From: Cellulomonas soli
GTDB lineage: Bacteria > Actinomycetota > Actinomycetes > Actinomycetales > Cellulomonadaceae
Direction of reading: 5' to 3'
DNA: 64,000 nt
Assembly: GCF_013409305.1 (NCBI RefSeq)
Contig: NZ_JACBZJ010000001.1
Location: 2,170,001-2,234,000 of the forward strand
Part shown: piece by piece, positions 17,045 to 26,397 of the stretch
Layout: the number at the start of each line of letters is the position of its first letter
How positions within the stretch are numbered: the stretch's first letter is position 1
Notes under the pieces: model-generated
Told to the model about the DNA's origin: nothing
What the model saw: only the letters and a program-made list of their open reading frames with translations
The model's database searches: none
Program-made: the position numbers and the translations under genes

Positions 17045-18745
17045 ATGCGCAGAATCATCCGAGGAGCGGCCCTGGCCGCGGGGGCGCTCGCCCTGCTCGC
17101 GGGGCCGGGGGTCGTCGCACCGGCGCAGGCCACCGGACCCGACGTGCTGCCGATCACGGTGGCCAACCAGACCGGTCTCGGCGACCAGGTCCACCTGTAC
17201 GTGCTCGGCACCGACCTCGCCACCGGCAAGCTCGGCTGGGTCGATGCGGTCGGCGCGTTCCACGCCTGGCCCGCGGGCAGCAACCCGCCGTCACCCGCAC
17301 CCGACGTCTCGATCAACGGCACCGCGACCGGCGGCAGCACCACCGTGAAGGTGCCGCGCGGGTTCTCCGGGCGCATCTACTTCTCGTTCGGGGAGACGCT
17401 GCCGTTCTCGCTCACGCCCGACGGGCTCGTGCAGCCCGCGCCGTGGGCGTCCGGCGACCCGACCTCCGACATCCTGTTCGACTGGAGCGAGCTCACCTAC
17501 AACGACGCCGGGCTGTGGATCAACAGCTCGCAGGTCGACATGTTCGCCGTGCCGCACGCCGTGACGGTGACCGGCTCGGACGGGACGACGTCGACGACCG
17601 GGCAGATGGTCGCGGGCGGTCGTGAGCAGGTCGTGCAGACGCTGCAGGCCGACCCGGCGTGGGCGAAGACCGTCGTCACGCGGGACGACGGCACCGTGCT
17701 GCGCGTCCTCGCACCGGGCAAGGCGGCCAGCGCCGGCCTGCTCGACGCCGGCTACCTCGACCCGGCGATCGCCTCGGCGTGGTCCGCCTACTCCACGCGG
17801 TCGCTGACCGTCGCACCGTTCAGCAACCAGCCGTCCGTGACGTTCACCGGCCGCACGTCGGGCGGCGTGCTGCGGTTCACCGACACCTCGGGCGCCCAGG
17901 TCGCGACCTTCTCCCAGCCGTCCTCGGCGGATGTGTGGGGCTGCGACGGTGCGCTCGCGGCGCCGAACGACCAGGTCGTCGGTCCGATCGCACGGACGCT
18001 GTGCGCCGCCCTCAACCGCGGCACGCTCGGCACCAGCACCCTCGAGCCCGTGACCGACGGCACGCAGTTCTACCGGACCACCCCGGTCAACCTGTACGCC
18101 AAGGCCGTCCACGCCTCGATGGCCGACGGTCGTGCCTACGCGTTCGCGTTCGACGACGTCGGCGCGTTCGAGTCGCTCGTGCACGCCGGCGACCCGACCA
18201 GCGCGCGCATCGACCTCTCTCCGCTGACCGGCGCGACGAGCGGCGACGACACCGGAACGGGTGACGGCACCGGCTCGGGCACCGGCTCTGGCTCTGGCTC
18301 GGACTCGGGCTCGGACTCTGGCTCTGGCTCGGGGTCGGGCGACAGCTCGGGGGACACGTCCGGCACGGTCGCGATCGTCAGCGCGTGGAACGGCAAGTGC
18401 CTCGACGTGCCCGCGTGGAACTTCGGTGACGGCGTGCGCGTCCAGCTGTGGGACTGCGCCGGCAGCACCAACCAGCAGTGGCAGCTCGTCGACGGCACGG
18501 TCCGCACGCAGAACGGTCAGTGCCTCGACGTCGCGTGGGGAGCGGTCGGCGACGGTGCTCCCGTGCAGATCGCGACCTGCTCGGGCAGCCCGGCGCAGCA
18601 GTGGGTGCTCTCCGACGCCGGTGACCTGGTGAACCCCCAGGCCGGCCGGTGCCTCGACGTGACGGACTGGAACGCCGCCAACGGTGCACGGCTGCAGATC
18701 TGGACCTGCGCCGGCACGGCCAACCAGAAGTGGTCCGCCGCCTGA
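17045..18745 (+). CDS. Secreted GH64 beta-1,3-glucanase with a ricin-type lectin domain
   Basis: The 566-residue protein has a Sec signal peptide ([20 protein letters not shown], cleavage near AQA). A GH64 catalytic domain spans about residues 33-400, with family stretches such as [24 protein letters not shown] and [11 protein letters not shown]64 enzymes cleave beta-1,3-glucan, often to laminaripentaose. A Gly/Ser/Asp/Thr-rich linker follows, then a C-terminal beta-trefoil with three QxW-type repeats ([29 protein letters not shown], each followed by QQW or QKW). The enzyme should be exported and bind fungal or plant glucan. The start is the ATG at 17045 with GAGAGGA upstream. A good terminator follows at 18771-18803. 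Confidence 0.92.
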   Translation: MRRIIRGAALAAGALALLAGPGVVAPAQATGPDVLPITVANQTGLGDQVHLYVLGTDLATGKLGWVDAVGAFHAWPAGSNPPSPAPDVSINGTATGGSTTVKVPRGFSGRIYFSFGETLPFSLTPDGLVQPAPWASGDPTSDILFDWSELTYNDAGLWINSSQVDMFAVPHAVTVTGSDGTTSTTGQMVAGGREQVVQTLQADPAWAKTVVTRDDGTVLRVLAPGKAASAGLLDAGYLDPAIASAWSAYSTRSLTVAPFSNQPSVTFTGRTSGGVLRFTDTSGAQVATFSQPSSADVWGCDGALAAPNDQVVGPIARTLCAALNRGTLGTSTLEPVTDGTQFYRTTPVNLYAKAVHASMADGRAYAFAFDDVGAFESLVHAGDPTSARIDLSPLTGATSGDDTGTGDGTGSGTGSGSGSDSGSDSGSGSGSGDSSGDTSGTVAIVSAWNGKCLDVPAWNFGDGVRVQLWDCAGSTNQQWQLVDGTVRTQNGQCLDVAWGAVGDGAPVQIATCSGSPAQQWVLSDAGDLVNPQAGRCLDVTDWNAANGARLQIWTCAGTANQKWSAA

Positions 18746-18770
18746 CGTCCGACATCGCCGCCACACCTCG

Positions 18771-18803
18771 CGAGCCCGTCCTGCACCTCGCAGGGCGGGC
18801 TCG
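18771..18803. terminator. Hairpin terminator between GH64 and the peptidase-MIR gene
   Basis: CGAGCCCG-T-CCTGC pairs with GCAGG-G-CGGGCTCG around a five-base ACCTC loop, with one internal mismatch. It lies between two convergent genes and could serve both. Confidence 0.8.
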
Positions 18804-18844
18804 TGCGTGCGCGGGGACGCCGCTGCACCGGGTCCGGCTGGCGG

Positions 18845-20065
18845 TCAGTCCGCCTCGAGCACCGTCCACCAGCCGTCGGGGTCGGTCAGCGAGGACGCGC
18901 TGACCTCCTGCTCCCCGCCGCTGTCATGGTCGTCGGGTCGGCGGTGGCTCTGCAGGGCGGCCCCCGTCGGCACGTGCTCGAACCGGACGCGGGAGCCCGC
19001 CAGCCACGGACCGCCGCCGTCCACCACGACCCGCCAGTCGTCGTTGCGGTCCCGCTCGGCGAACGTGCTGACCTCCTGCTGGTGGGTCAGCGGCGAGGCG
19101 ACGTTGCGGTGGCTGTGCAGGTGCCGGTCGGTCCCGCGCAGGCGGAGCCGGACGACGTCGCCGCTGGTCAGCGGGCCGGGCTCCTCGCTGCGGCCGCGGC
19201 GGTCGTGCCGGGGACGCAGGTCCCAGCGGGTGCCGTCGACCGCGTCGTCGGCGACGACCCGGTGCTGGCCCGAGGACCCGTGGTGGTCGTACCGGTCGTC
19301 GCAGCCGTGCAGCACCCGTCCCGTCCAGGCGTGCACGAGCACGACCGTGTCGGCCAACCGGATCGGCCGGTCGGGGTCGGCGGGGGAGCGGGTCAGCGCG
19401 GGCGGCTCACGGCGGACGTAGTCGTGCACGAAGAACCCGCGCCAGACGCGTCCGTTCGACGCGACCCAGCCGCGCGTGTCGTCGTGCCCGATGAGGGTGA
19501 CCTCGCGTCTGGGCGTGTTGGGGTCGTGCACGAGGATCGTCGTGCGGCCGGCGACGGCGTCGTACTCGTAGCCGTAGGCGACCACCTGGTGGTTCTCGGC
19601 GACGGCGCGCAGGTCGCGGGCCACGATCAGGCCCAGGACGACGGGCACGCCGGAGCGCAGCAGGTTCGCCAGGCGGGGGAGCTCCTCCTGCTCGGTGCGG
19701 CGTGCGACGCCGGGCAGCACCCAGGTGGGGTCGTCGCCCTGCAGCGACCAGGTGAGGAACTTCAGGGCCGAGCCGACCAGGAACGAGCGGATCTGCCGTT
19801 CCTGGATCGCCTCGGCGAGCCAGTGCCCGTCGGGCGGGACGAGCGAGGGTGCCCACAGGGACGGGCCCCACGTCGGCGCGGGGATGCCCGCGTGGAAGTG
19901 GTCGAGAGCGAGGGCGGCCATGCCGCCGCACCGGCCGGCGGTCGTGAGCGCGCTGCCGCCGGGCAGCGTGACGACCGTGTTGACGAACGCGTTCGGGAAG
20001 GCGAAGCCGTGCACCGCGGGTTCGAACGCGACCCGGTGCCGTCCGGGTGCCAGCTGCAGGGGCAT
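18845..20065 (-). CDS. C39-like peptidase domain fused to a MIR/beta-trefoil domain
   Basis: The 406-residue protein begins at the ATG at 20065 with GAGGAGGGA upstream. Residues 1-200 have the layout of a papain-like or C39-like domain: Cys46 in GRCGGMAALALDHF, His159 in ENHQVVAYGYEYD and Asp181 in ILVHDPNTP. From about residue 235 the sequence changes to a lectin-like part resembling MIR domains (VVLVHAWTGRVLHGCDDRYD, SGQHRVVADD, then RHLHSHRNVASPLTHQQEVS). No signal peptide is evident, so the protein may be cytoplasmic or leave by another route. It could be a protease, a transglutaminase-like enzyme or an inactive binding protein. I am confident of the two-part architecture and not of the function. 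Confidence 0.7.
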   Translation of the reverse strand: MPLQLAPGRHRVAFEPAVHGFAFPNAFVNTVVTLPGGSALTTAGRCGGMAALALDHFHAGIPAPTWGPSLWAPSLVPPDGHWLAEAIQERQIRSFLVGSALKFLTWSLQGDDPTWVLPGVARRTEQEELPRLANLLRSGVPVVLGLIVARDLRAVAENHQVVAYGYEYDAVAGRTTILVHDPNTPRREVTLIGHDDTRGWVASNGRVWRGFFVHDYVRREPPALTRSPADPDRPIRLADTVVLVHAWTGRVLHGCDDRYDHHGSSGQHRVVADDAVDGTRWDLRPRHDRRGRSEEPGPLTSGDVVRLRLRGTDRHLHSHRNVASPLTHQQEVSTFAERDRNDDWRVVVDGGGPWLAGSRVRFEHVPTGAALQSHRRPDDHDSGGEQEVSASSLTDPDGWWTVLEAD

Positions 20066-20121
20066 CGCGGTGTCCCTCCTCGGCCGTTCCTCAGCCATCC
20101 GTCGGACCGTCGCGAGCGCAT

Positions 20122-20191
20122 CGGCCCGGCCGGTCGTCGGTGGGTGACGGCGTCCCCCACCGAGGTGTTCGTACACCCGCCGGCCGGGCCG
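20122..20191. other. Three-way-junction-like structured region
   Basis: CGGCCCGGCCGG (20122-20133) pairs perfectly with CCGGCCGGGCCG (20180-20191). Enclosed are two further hairpins: TCGGTGGG/CCCACCGA (20137-20144 with 20156-20163) and GGTGT/ACACC with a TCGT loop (20164-20168 with 20173-20177). The region lies downstream of the amidohydrolase stop and 57 bases upstream of the peptidase-MIR start, both on the minus strand. It may be an elaborate terminator or a leader element. Confidence 0.5.
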
Positions 20192-20268
20192 GGCCACCGC
20201 AGAGCGGGCGAAACGGGAGGAGTCGGACGGGGCGACCGCGCGCGCCCCGGGGGCCGTGCAGAGCTCGG

Positions 20269-21147
20269 TCAGAGGGCCGAGGTCGCCCGGACCAGGCCGT
20301 ACACGCGGTCGGCCGTGCCGCCGAGCACCGCCGCGCGGCCGTCGGAGCCGACCTCGTCGAGCGTGCCGACGAGGGCAGACCAGGCCGTCGCGTAGGAGTC
20401 CGCACCGAGCAGCGACGTCGGCCAGTCCGAGCCGAGCATGAGCCGGGACGGGCCGAACGCGGTCAGCGCCCGCTCGACCGCCGGGCGCAGGTGGGCGGCG
20501 TCCCACCCGGGCCCGGCGGCCTGCGGGAGGCCGGTCAGTTTCGCGACCACGTGCGGGGCTGCGGCGACGTCACCGATCAGCGAAGACCACCGTTCCCAGT
20601 CGCGGTGCTCGCCGGCACGCAGCGTGGCCAGCGGCGGCATCCCGAGGTGCCCCACGACGATCGTGAGGTCGGGGTGCCGGTCGGCCAGCTCGACGACCTG
20701 ACGCAGCAGCTGCGGGGTGTGCGCGGGCACGTCGAACGTCAGCCCGCGCTCCGCGAGCAGCCGGAGCCCGTCGTGCACGTCGGGGCGCAGCAGCCACTGC
20801 GGGTCGGCCTCGTCCTGGACGCGGTGCGTCACACCGACGACGGGTTCGCGGCGCCAGGCGTCGAGCAGGGCGGCCGCGTCGGGCGTGGAGGTGAGCGGCA
20901 CCCAGGCGACGACCCCGGCGACGCGTGGCGACGACAACGCCTGGAGCAGCAGCAGCTCGCAGTCGGCCCGGTTGTCCGCCGACTGCACGAGCACCACCCG
21001 GTGCACGCCCTGCTGGTCGAGGTCCGGGGTGACGTCCGGCAGGAGGAATGGGCGGGCGAGCGGCGTGTGCTGGCCGGCCAGCCACGGGTAGTGGACGGCG
21101 TCGGGCTTCCACACGTGCAGGTGGGCGTCCACGACGGTGTCGGACAT
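20269..21147 (-). CDS. Amidohydrolase family 2 protein (L-fuconolactonase-like)
   Basis: The 292-residue protein starts at the ATG at 21147, six bases after a TACCGT hexamer. It has the TIM-barrel metal-hydrolase features: VDAHLHVWKPD at the N-terminus (HxH metal ligands), an internal VVGHLGMPP, and LMLGSDWPTS near the C-terminus (conserved Asp). This combination is typical of the L-fucono-1,5-lactonase and 2-pyrone-4,6-dicarboxylate lactonase group. The likely reaction is hydrolysis of a sugar lactone or cyclic ester in the cytoplasm. There is no sugar dehydrogenase next to it to fix the substrate. Confidence 0.8.
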   Translation of the reverse strand: MSDTVVDAHLHVWKPDAVHYPWLAGQHTPLARPFLLPDVTPDLDQQGVHRVVLVQSADNRADCELLLLQALSSPRVAGVVAWVPLTSTPDAAALLDAWRREPVVGVTHRVQDEADPQWLLRPDVHDGLRLLAERGLTFDVPAHTPQLLRQVVELADRHPDLTIVVGHLGMPPLATLRAGEHRDWERWSSLIGDVAAAPHVVAKLTGLPQAAGPGWDAAHLRPAVERALTAFGPSRLMLGSDWPTSLLGADSYATAWSALVGTLDEVGSDGRAAVLGGTADRVYGLVRATSAL

Positions 21148-21153
21148 GGCGTG

Positions 21154-21159
21154 ACGGTA
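21154..21159 (-). promoter_or_regulatory. Predicted -10 hexamer (TACCGT), leaderless amidohydrolase
   Basis: TACCGT on the minus strand ends six bases before the ATG at 21147, so no room for an untranslated leader remains. Confidence 0.5.
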
Positions 21160-21223
21160 TGCAGCACCGACCGCGCCGCACAACGGGCACTGAGGTGATC
21201 CTCATCGAACCCTCATCCGGCAC

Positions 21224-22336
21224 TCAGGCGAGCGCGGCGACCGCCTCCGACGTGCCGTCCCCGGGGTGCTGCTCGGCCGGCACGTCGTCCGGCTCGGGCG
21301 GGGTGCGCAGCGCGCTGAACACGGCCCACGTCACGCCGATCACGGGCACCGCGACGATCGCGCCGAGGATCCCCGCGACGACCGTCCCCGCGCTGACCCC
21401 GACGCCCACGACGATCGGGTGCAGCGAGACGTGCTTGCCGAGGATCAGCGGCTGCAGCACGTGCCCCTCGACCTGCCCGACCAGCGCGATCGCCACCCCG
21501 ACGGCCACCGCGTTCCAGAACCCGTTCGCCGCCAGCGCGACGAGCATCGCGACGACCATCGCGCCCGGTGCACCGATGAGCGGCACGAACGCGCCGATGA
21601 AGACGAGCACGCCGAGCGGTGCGGCCAACGGCACCCCGAGCAGCACGAGGACCGCGAACCCCAGCCCGCCGACGGCCACCGCGGCGAGGACCGAGCCGCG
21701 CGTGTACCCGCCGAACGTCGACCAGGCGATCTCACCGGCCGTCCGCCAGGCCGGGCGAGAACCACGCGGCAGCTGGCCGACGAACCATGCCCACATGCGC
21801 TCGCCGCCGGTGAGGAAGCACACGGCGCAGAACACCCCGAGCGCGACCACCATGCCCGCCGTGACCGCGGTGCCCACGACGCCGAGAGCGTGCCCGGCGA
21901 TGGTCGGCCCGTGCGTGCCGACCAGGTCGAGCACGGTCGAGCTGAGCGCTTCGACGTCGTGCTCGTCGACGTCGACCGGCAGGCCGAGCCCGGCGCCGAT
22001 CGCGGAGAGGCGCACGATCCCCGTCTCGAGCCGTTCGAGCAGGAGGTACCAGGACCCCGCCAGGCCGACCGTGGTGATCACCACGAGCACGCCCACCGCG
22101 GCGACGAGCGAGAGCAGCGAGAGCACCGTGGCCGCGGCGGCCGGCACGTGGCGGCGGTAGAAGGTCGCGAGCGGGCGCAGCACGGCGGTCAGCACGAGAC
22201 CGAGGAAGAGCGCGACGAGCACGAGCTGGACCTGCACGCCGATCCACACGGCGACGGCGAGCGCGCCCGCACCCAGCAGGAGGCGTGCGGACCAGGCGCC
22301 GAGGGCCACGGCCCAACGAGGGAGCTGCGGGTTCAC
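21224..22336 (-). CDS. AI-2E family membrane transporter/permease
   Basis: The 370-residue protein has eight or so hydrophobic segments and the conserved C-terminal region of the AI-2E (PerM/YdiK) family: FGGYTRGSVLAAVAVGGLGF, GVPLAAPLGVLVFIGAFVPL, IGAPGAM and VEGHVLQPLILGKHV followed by SLHPIVV. The family includes exporters of varied small molecules and sodium/proton antiporters; the substrate here is unknown. The GTG at 22336 was chosen as the first start before the first membrane segment; the frame stays open upstream but is charged and unlike the family. The C-terminus is acidic and Pro-rich. Confidence 0.85.
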   Translation of the reverse strand: MNPQLPRWAVALGAWSARLLLGAGALAVAVWIGVQVQLVLVALFLGLVLTAVLRPLATFYRRHVPAAAATVLSLLSLVAAVGVLVVITTVGLAGSWYLLLERLETGIVRLSAIGAGLGLPVDVDEHDVEALSSTVLDLVGTHGPTIAGHALGVVGTAVTAGMVVALGVFCAVCFLTGGERMWAWFVGQLPRGSRPAWRTAGEIAWSTFGGYTRGSVLAAVAVGGLGFAVLVLLGVPLAAPLGVLVFIGAFVPLIGAPGAMVVAMLVALAANGFWNAVAVGVAIALVGQVEGHVLQPLILGKHVSLHPIVVGVGVSAGTVVAGILGAIVAVPVIGVTWAVFSALRTPPEPDDVPAEQHPGDGTSEAVAALA

Positions 22337-22467
22337 GACCGCAGGATGGCACCCCTCGACCTCGTCCGCGCGCGCAGGACGGCACCCCTGGATAGTCTGC
22401 CCGCGTAGGTGAAACCCCACGTCAGACCGTCGTCCCGGAGGGGCGGCGCTCCCCGGAAGAGGCGAGC

Positions 22468-24099
22468 ATGACGGCAGAGGCAGTGGAGCGTCCCTCACGG
22501 ATCGATCGCATGCTCGGCGGGATCGAACGCGCGGGCAACAAGGTCCCGCACCCGGTGATGATCTTCCTGGCCCTGATCGCCCTCATCCTCGTGCTCTCGC
22601 ACGTGTTCTACCTGGCCGGTTCCGAGGTCAGCTACGAGCAGGCGGTCGTGACGACCGACGTCGGGAGCGAGGCCTCGCTCGGGGAGGACATCGTCGAGGG
22701 CGACGAGCCGGTCACCGAGACCGTGACCGTCGCTGCGAAGTCCCTGCTCACGGCGGACGGGCTGCGGTTCATCTTCACCTCGCCCGTGGCCAACTTCAAC
22801 AACTTCGGCGTCGTCGGCGTGATCGTCGTGGCGATGATCGGTGTCGGCTTCGCGGAGGCCACCGGCCTGATCGGTGCGTTCATCAAACGGCTCGTGAAGG
22901 TGACCCCGCGCCGGTTCATCACGTTCAGCGTGGTGCTCCTCGGCGTGCTGTCGTCGATCGCCACCGACGCCGGGTACCTGGTGCTGATCCCGCTGGCCGC
23001 GGCGGTGTTCTACTCGCTCGGGCGGCACCCGCTGGCCGGTCTGGCCGCGGCGTTCGCGGGCGTGGGCGGCGGGTTCGGCGTGAACCTGCTCATCACGCCG
23101 GCCGACGGCATGCTCACGGAGATCACCAACGAGTCGATCCCGAACCCGGCGGACCACGTCGCCATCACGGGCAACATCTACTTCGGCATCGTCTCGACGA
23201 TCCTCATCGCGGTGCTGGCCACGTGGGTCACGGAGAAGATCGTCGAGCCGCGGCTGGGTCGCTACGACGCGCAGGCCGAGGCGCCCGACCCGAGCGTGCT
23301 CGGCGACGGCAGCGCCAGCGAGCACGAGCTGACGGCACCGGAGAAGCGCGGGCTGCGGTTCGCCGGCTGGGGGCTGCTCGGGGTGACGGCCGTCGTCCTG
23401 GCGCTGTCCCTGCCCCCGAACGCGGTCCTGCGCAACCCCGAGACGGGCTCGCTGCTCGAGGGGTCGCCGCTGATGAGCAGCATCATCTTCCTCATCCTCG
23501 TGTACTTCTTCGTGATGGGGCTCTGCTACGGCAAGGGCGCCGGCACGGTGAAGGGCTCGATGGACGTCATCGACCCGATGACCAAGACCATCGCCGGGCT
23601 GGCCGGGCTGATCTTCCTGCTGCTCGTGATCAGCCAGTTCATCGCCTACTTCAACTACTCGAACCTCGGCACGATCGCCGCGGTCAACATGGCCGACGTG
23701 CTCGAGGCGGCCGGGCTGCACCCGGTGTGGCTGCTGCTCGGCTTCGTGCTCATGACGGCGGTGATCGACATCTTCATCGGCGGCGTCGTGCCGAAGTGGG
23801 CGATCTTCGCGCCGATCTTCGTGCCGCTGTTCATCCAGCTGGGCCTGGCGCCCGAGCTGGCGCTCGCGGCCTACCGCGTGGGCGACTCGCCGATCAACAT
23901 CGTGACGCCGCTCATGCCGTACTTCGCGCTCATCGTGATCTTCGCGGAGAAATACCACCGCAAGACGGGTGTGGGCTCGATCATCTCGCTGATGCTCCCG
24001 TACACGGTCGTGCTGATGGTCGCGTGGACCGCGCTGCTGATCGTCTGGTACCTGATCGGTCTGCCGCTCGGCCCGGGGGCGCCGGTCACGCTCGGTTGA
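22468..24099 (+). CDS. AbgT-family transporter
   Basis: The 543-residue protein has about eleven to thirteen membrane segments and matches AbgT/MtrF transporters. Visible family features are NKVPHPVMIFLALIALILV near the N-terminus, VANFNNFGVVGVIVVAMIG, GVNLLITPADGMLTEITNES, and VKGSMDVIDPMTKT followed by SPINIVTPLMPYFALIV near the C-terminus. Relatives move p-aminobenzoyl-glutamate inward or export sulfonamides. The ATG at 22468 has a GGAAGAGG stretch upstream. A TetR-type regulator follows 87 bases downstream on the same strand and may control it. Confidence 0.9.
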   Translation: MTAEAVERPSRIDRMLGGIERAGNKVPHPVMIFLALIALILVLSHVFYLAGSEVSYEQAVVTTDVGSEASLGEDIVEGDEPVTETVTVAAKSLLTADGLRFIFTSPVANFNNFGVVGVIVVAMIGVGFAEATGLIGAFIKRLVKVTPRRFITFSVVLLGVLSSIATDAGYLVLIPLAAAVFYSLGRHPLAGLAAAFAGVGGGFGVNLLITPADGMLTEITNESIPNPADHVAITGNIYFGIVSTILIAVLATWVTEKIVEPRLGRYDAQAEAPDPSVLGDGSASEHELTAPEKRGLRFAGWGLLGVTAVVLALSLPPNAVLRNPETGSLLEGSPLMSSIIFLILVYFFVMGLCYGKGAGTVKGSMDVIDPMTKTIAGLAGLIFLLLVISQFIAYFNYSNLGTIAAVNMADVLEAAGLHPVWLLLGFVLMTAVIDIFIGGVVPKWAIFAPIFVPLFIQLGLAPELALAAYRVGDSPINIVTPLMPYFALIVIFAEKYHRKTGVGSIISLMLPYTVVLMVAWTALLIVWYLIGLPLGPGAPVTLG

Positions 24100-24186
24100 C
24101 CGGTCGAGGTGGGACCTGCGACTGCGTGAGGCCCGTCGGTGACGGCCTAAGGTCGAGGTTCCCGCTCATACGACCGCTGAGGATCC

Positions 24187-24774
24187 ATGCCCAAGATCGT
24201 CGACCACGCGGCGCGTCGCCGGGAGATCACGCAGGCGGCCGCGGACCTCATCGCCGAGGGCGGGCCGTCGGCGTTCACGATGCGGGCCCTCTCGGCGCGC
24301 TGCGGCGTGGCCAACGGGGCGCTCGAGCGGTACTTCCCGACCAAGGGCGACATCCTCGTCTCCTGCTACGACCTGGCGTACAGCCGTCTGCGCGCCCATA
24401 CGTATGAGCAGATGATCGGGGTCGAACCCGGCCTGGCGTCGCTGCGCGTGCTGGTGCGTGCGCTGCTCCCGGTCTCGACGGAGATCGGCGACGTCGCCCG
24501 GGTCATGCTGGCGTTCTGGAGCGAGCTGTCGTCCGTCCCCGAGGTCGCCGCGCGCGTGTTCGCCGACTCGGCCTCGATGCGCGACCGGTTCGTCGCCGAG
24601 CTGCGGGTCGCGGTCGAACGCGGCGAGATCGACTGCTCGGACCGGCTCGATGCCGTCGGGTACGCGCTGCACGTGTTCGTCGTCGGCTCGTACCACGTGG
24701 CCCAGGGGCCCGAGGGCGCCGAGGACCCCGGCCTGCAGCTCGCCGCGCTCGACCTCGTCCTCGGCGCCACCTGA
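24187..24774 (+). CDS. TetR-family transcriptional regulator
   Basis: The 195-residue protein has the N-terminal TetR helix-turn-helix: ITQAAADLIAEGGPSAFTMR, then ALSARCGVANGALERYFPTK. The C-terminal part is an all-helical ligand and dimer domain (VMLAFWSELSSVPEVAARVF) that resembles the BetI-like subgroup. It probably represses a transporter or catabolic gene; the AbgT gene directly upstream on the same strand is the most likely partner. The hairpin that terminates it overlaps its stop codon. The ligand is unknown. Confidence 0.88.
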   Translation: MPKIVDHAARRREITQAAADLIAEGGPSAFTMRALSARCGVANGALERYFPTKGDILVSCYDLAYSRLRAHTYEQMIGVEPGLASLRVLVRALLPVSTEIGDVARVMLAFWSELSSVPEVAARVFADSASMRDRFVAELRVAVERGEIDCSDRLDAVGYALHVFVVGSYHVAQGPEGAEDPGLQLAALDLVLGAT

Positions 24775-24828
24775 CCGTTCGCGCCCCTGGCGCCCCTGGC
24801 GTCGCTCGCGCCCCCGCGGGCGGTCAGG
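24770..24828. terminator. Bidirectional hairpin containing both stop codons (tetR/pepA)
   Basis: CCTGACCGTTCGCG (from 24770) pairs with CGCGGGCGGTCAGG (to 24828), 14 pairs including two G-T wobbles. The stem contains the TGA of tetR on one side and the stop of pepA on the other. The loop holds a repeated GCGCCCCTG unit. Confidence 0.6.
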
Positions 24829-26338
24829 CCGGTGCGCCCTCCGGCGACCAGGTCCGGGCGACCTCCGCGAGGAGCCGGGCTCCGAAGCCCGTCGCACCCT
24901 TCGTGCGCCACGCGTCGTCCGTGTCCGACTTCATCGGGCCGGCGATGTCCAGGTGGGCCCACGGCGTCGCGCCCACCCACTCCGCCAGGAACAGCGCCGC
25001 GGTGATCGCCCCGGCGAACTCCCCGCCCAGGTTCTTGATGTCGGCGACGTCCGAGTCGAGCTGCGAGCGGTAGCGACGGTCCAACGGCAGGCGCCACACG
25101 GTCTCGTCGGTCAGCTCGGCGGCCTCCTCGACGAGCGAGGCGAGCGCGTCGTCGTTGCCGATCAGCCCGGCGTTGCGCGTGCCGAGCGCCGCGAGGCACG
25201 CTCCGGTCAGCGTCGCGATGTCGACGATCGCGTCGACGCCGTCCTCGAGGGCCAGGGCGATCGCGTCGACCATCACCAGGCGCCCCTCGGCGTCGGTGTT
25301 CATCACCTCGATCGTGCGGCCCGCACGGCTGGTCAGCACGTCACCGAGCTTCGTCGCCGAGCCCGACGGCATGTTGTCGGTGCAGGCCAGGTACGCCGAG
25401 ACGCTCACCGGCACGTCCAGCTCGGCCAGCACCGTCATCGCGGCGAGCACCGAACCGGCGCCGGCCATGTCCATCTTCATCGCCGCGTGCATCGCGTTCG
25501 ACGGCTTGAGGGAGATGCCGCCCGAGTCGTACGTGATGCCCTTGCCGACCAGCCCCAGGTGCCCGGCCGGCGTGCCCGCGGGCGTGTAGGTGAGGCGCAC
25601 CATGCGCGGCTCGACGACCGAGCCCGCGTTGACGCCGAGCAGGCCGCCGCAGCCCAGCGCGACCAGCGCCGCCTTGTCGTGCACCTGCACCTCGAGGCCC
25701 GCGGCCTCACCGAGGCGCACCGCGACGTCGGCGAACGCCGGCGCCGTCAGGTACCCGGGCGGGGTGTTCGCCAGATCGCGCGAGACGGCCGTCGCCCGCG
25801 CCAGCACCTGCCCCGTGCGTGCCCCCGCACGCGCCTGCTCGAGCCGGGCCTCGTCCGCGCCGTCGAGCACGAGGACCAGCTCCTCGACCGGGACGGTCGT
25901 CGCCGCGGTGCGCAGCTCGTCGAAGCGGTAACGACCCAGCAGGACGCCCTCGACGACGGCCTGCGCCGCCTGCGCCACGTCCACGCCCGAGGCGTCGGCG
26001 AGCGTGGTGACCACGACGTCGTCCCGGGCGACGGACCTGGCGAACGCCGCCGCCGCATCGCGCAGCACGGCCGGCGTCACGTCCGCAGCAGGCCCCGTGC
26101 CCACCGCGACCACCGGCCGCGCACCGGGCACGGCGAACGTCTGGCCCGCCTTGCCGGCGAAGCCCCAGCGCTCCAGCTCCCCGCGGTTCAGCCCGACCGA
26201 GACGGGCACGTCACCGTCCGGGGCGACCCCGACGCCGACCGTCGCGCCGTCGGGTGCTGCGGCGACCACCGTGATCTGCACGGCGCGGATCGCGGTGTCG
26301 GAGGGGACGAGGTCGAGCTCGGCGGGATCGGTGGACAT
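24824..26338 (-). CDS. pepA: Leucyl aminopeptidase, M17 family
   Basis: The 504-residue protein shows the M17 catalytic core: GKGITYDSGGISLKPSNAMH, MKMDMAGAGSVLAAM, the signature NTDAEGRLVMVDAIALA, and DIATLTGACLAALG. These contain the Lys, Asp and Glu residues that bind two metal ions. M17 enzymes are hexameric cytoplasmic exopeptidases that remove N-terminal residues during protein turnover. The ATG at 26338 was chosen because the N-terminal domain (AVQITVVAAAPDGATVGVGV) begins there. The SLC13-type permease gene is upstream on the same strand, 59 bases away. The 3' end is shared with a terminator hairpin. Confidence 0.95.
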   Translation of the reverse strand: MSTDPAELDLVPSDTAIRAVQITVVAAAPDGATVGVGVAPDGDVPVSVGLNRGELERWGFAGKAGQTFAVPGARPVVAVGTGPAADVTPAVLRDAAAAFARSVARDDVVVTTLADASGVDVAQAAQAVVEGVLLGRYRFDELRTAATTVPVEELVLVLDGADEARLEQARAGARTGQVLARATAVSRDLANTPPGYLTAPAFADVAVRLGEAAGLEVQVHDKAALVALGCGGLLGVNAGSVVEPRMVRLTYTPAGTPAGHLGLVGKGITYDSGGISLKPSNAMHAAMKMDMAGAGSVLAAMTVLAELDVPVSVSAYLACTDNMPSGSATKLGDVLTSRAGRTIEVMNTDAEGRLVMVDAIALALEDGVDAIVDIATLTGACLAALGTRNAGLIGNDDALASLVEEAAELTDETVWRLPLDRRYRSQLDSDVADIKNLGGEFAGAITAALFLAEWVGATPWAHLDIAGPMKSDTDDAWRTKGATGFGARLLAEVARTWSPEGAPA

Positions 26339-26397
26339 CGGTGCTCCTGGGTCTGTCGGCGGGTCTGTGGGCGGGACGTGCTTCTCGGATCGTGCGC

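Noticed and set aside
18240..18360. Short Gly/Ser/Asp codon repeats in the GH64 gene
   Set aside because: They encode the flexible linker between the catalytic and lectin domains and are not a separate repeat element or CRISPR array.
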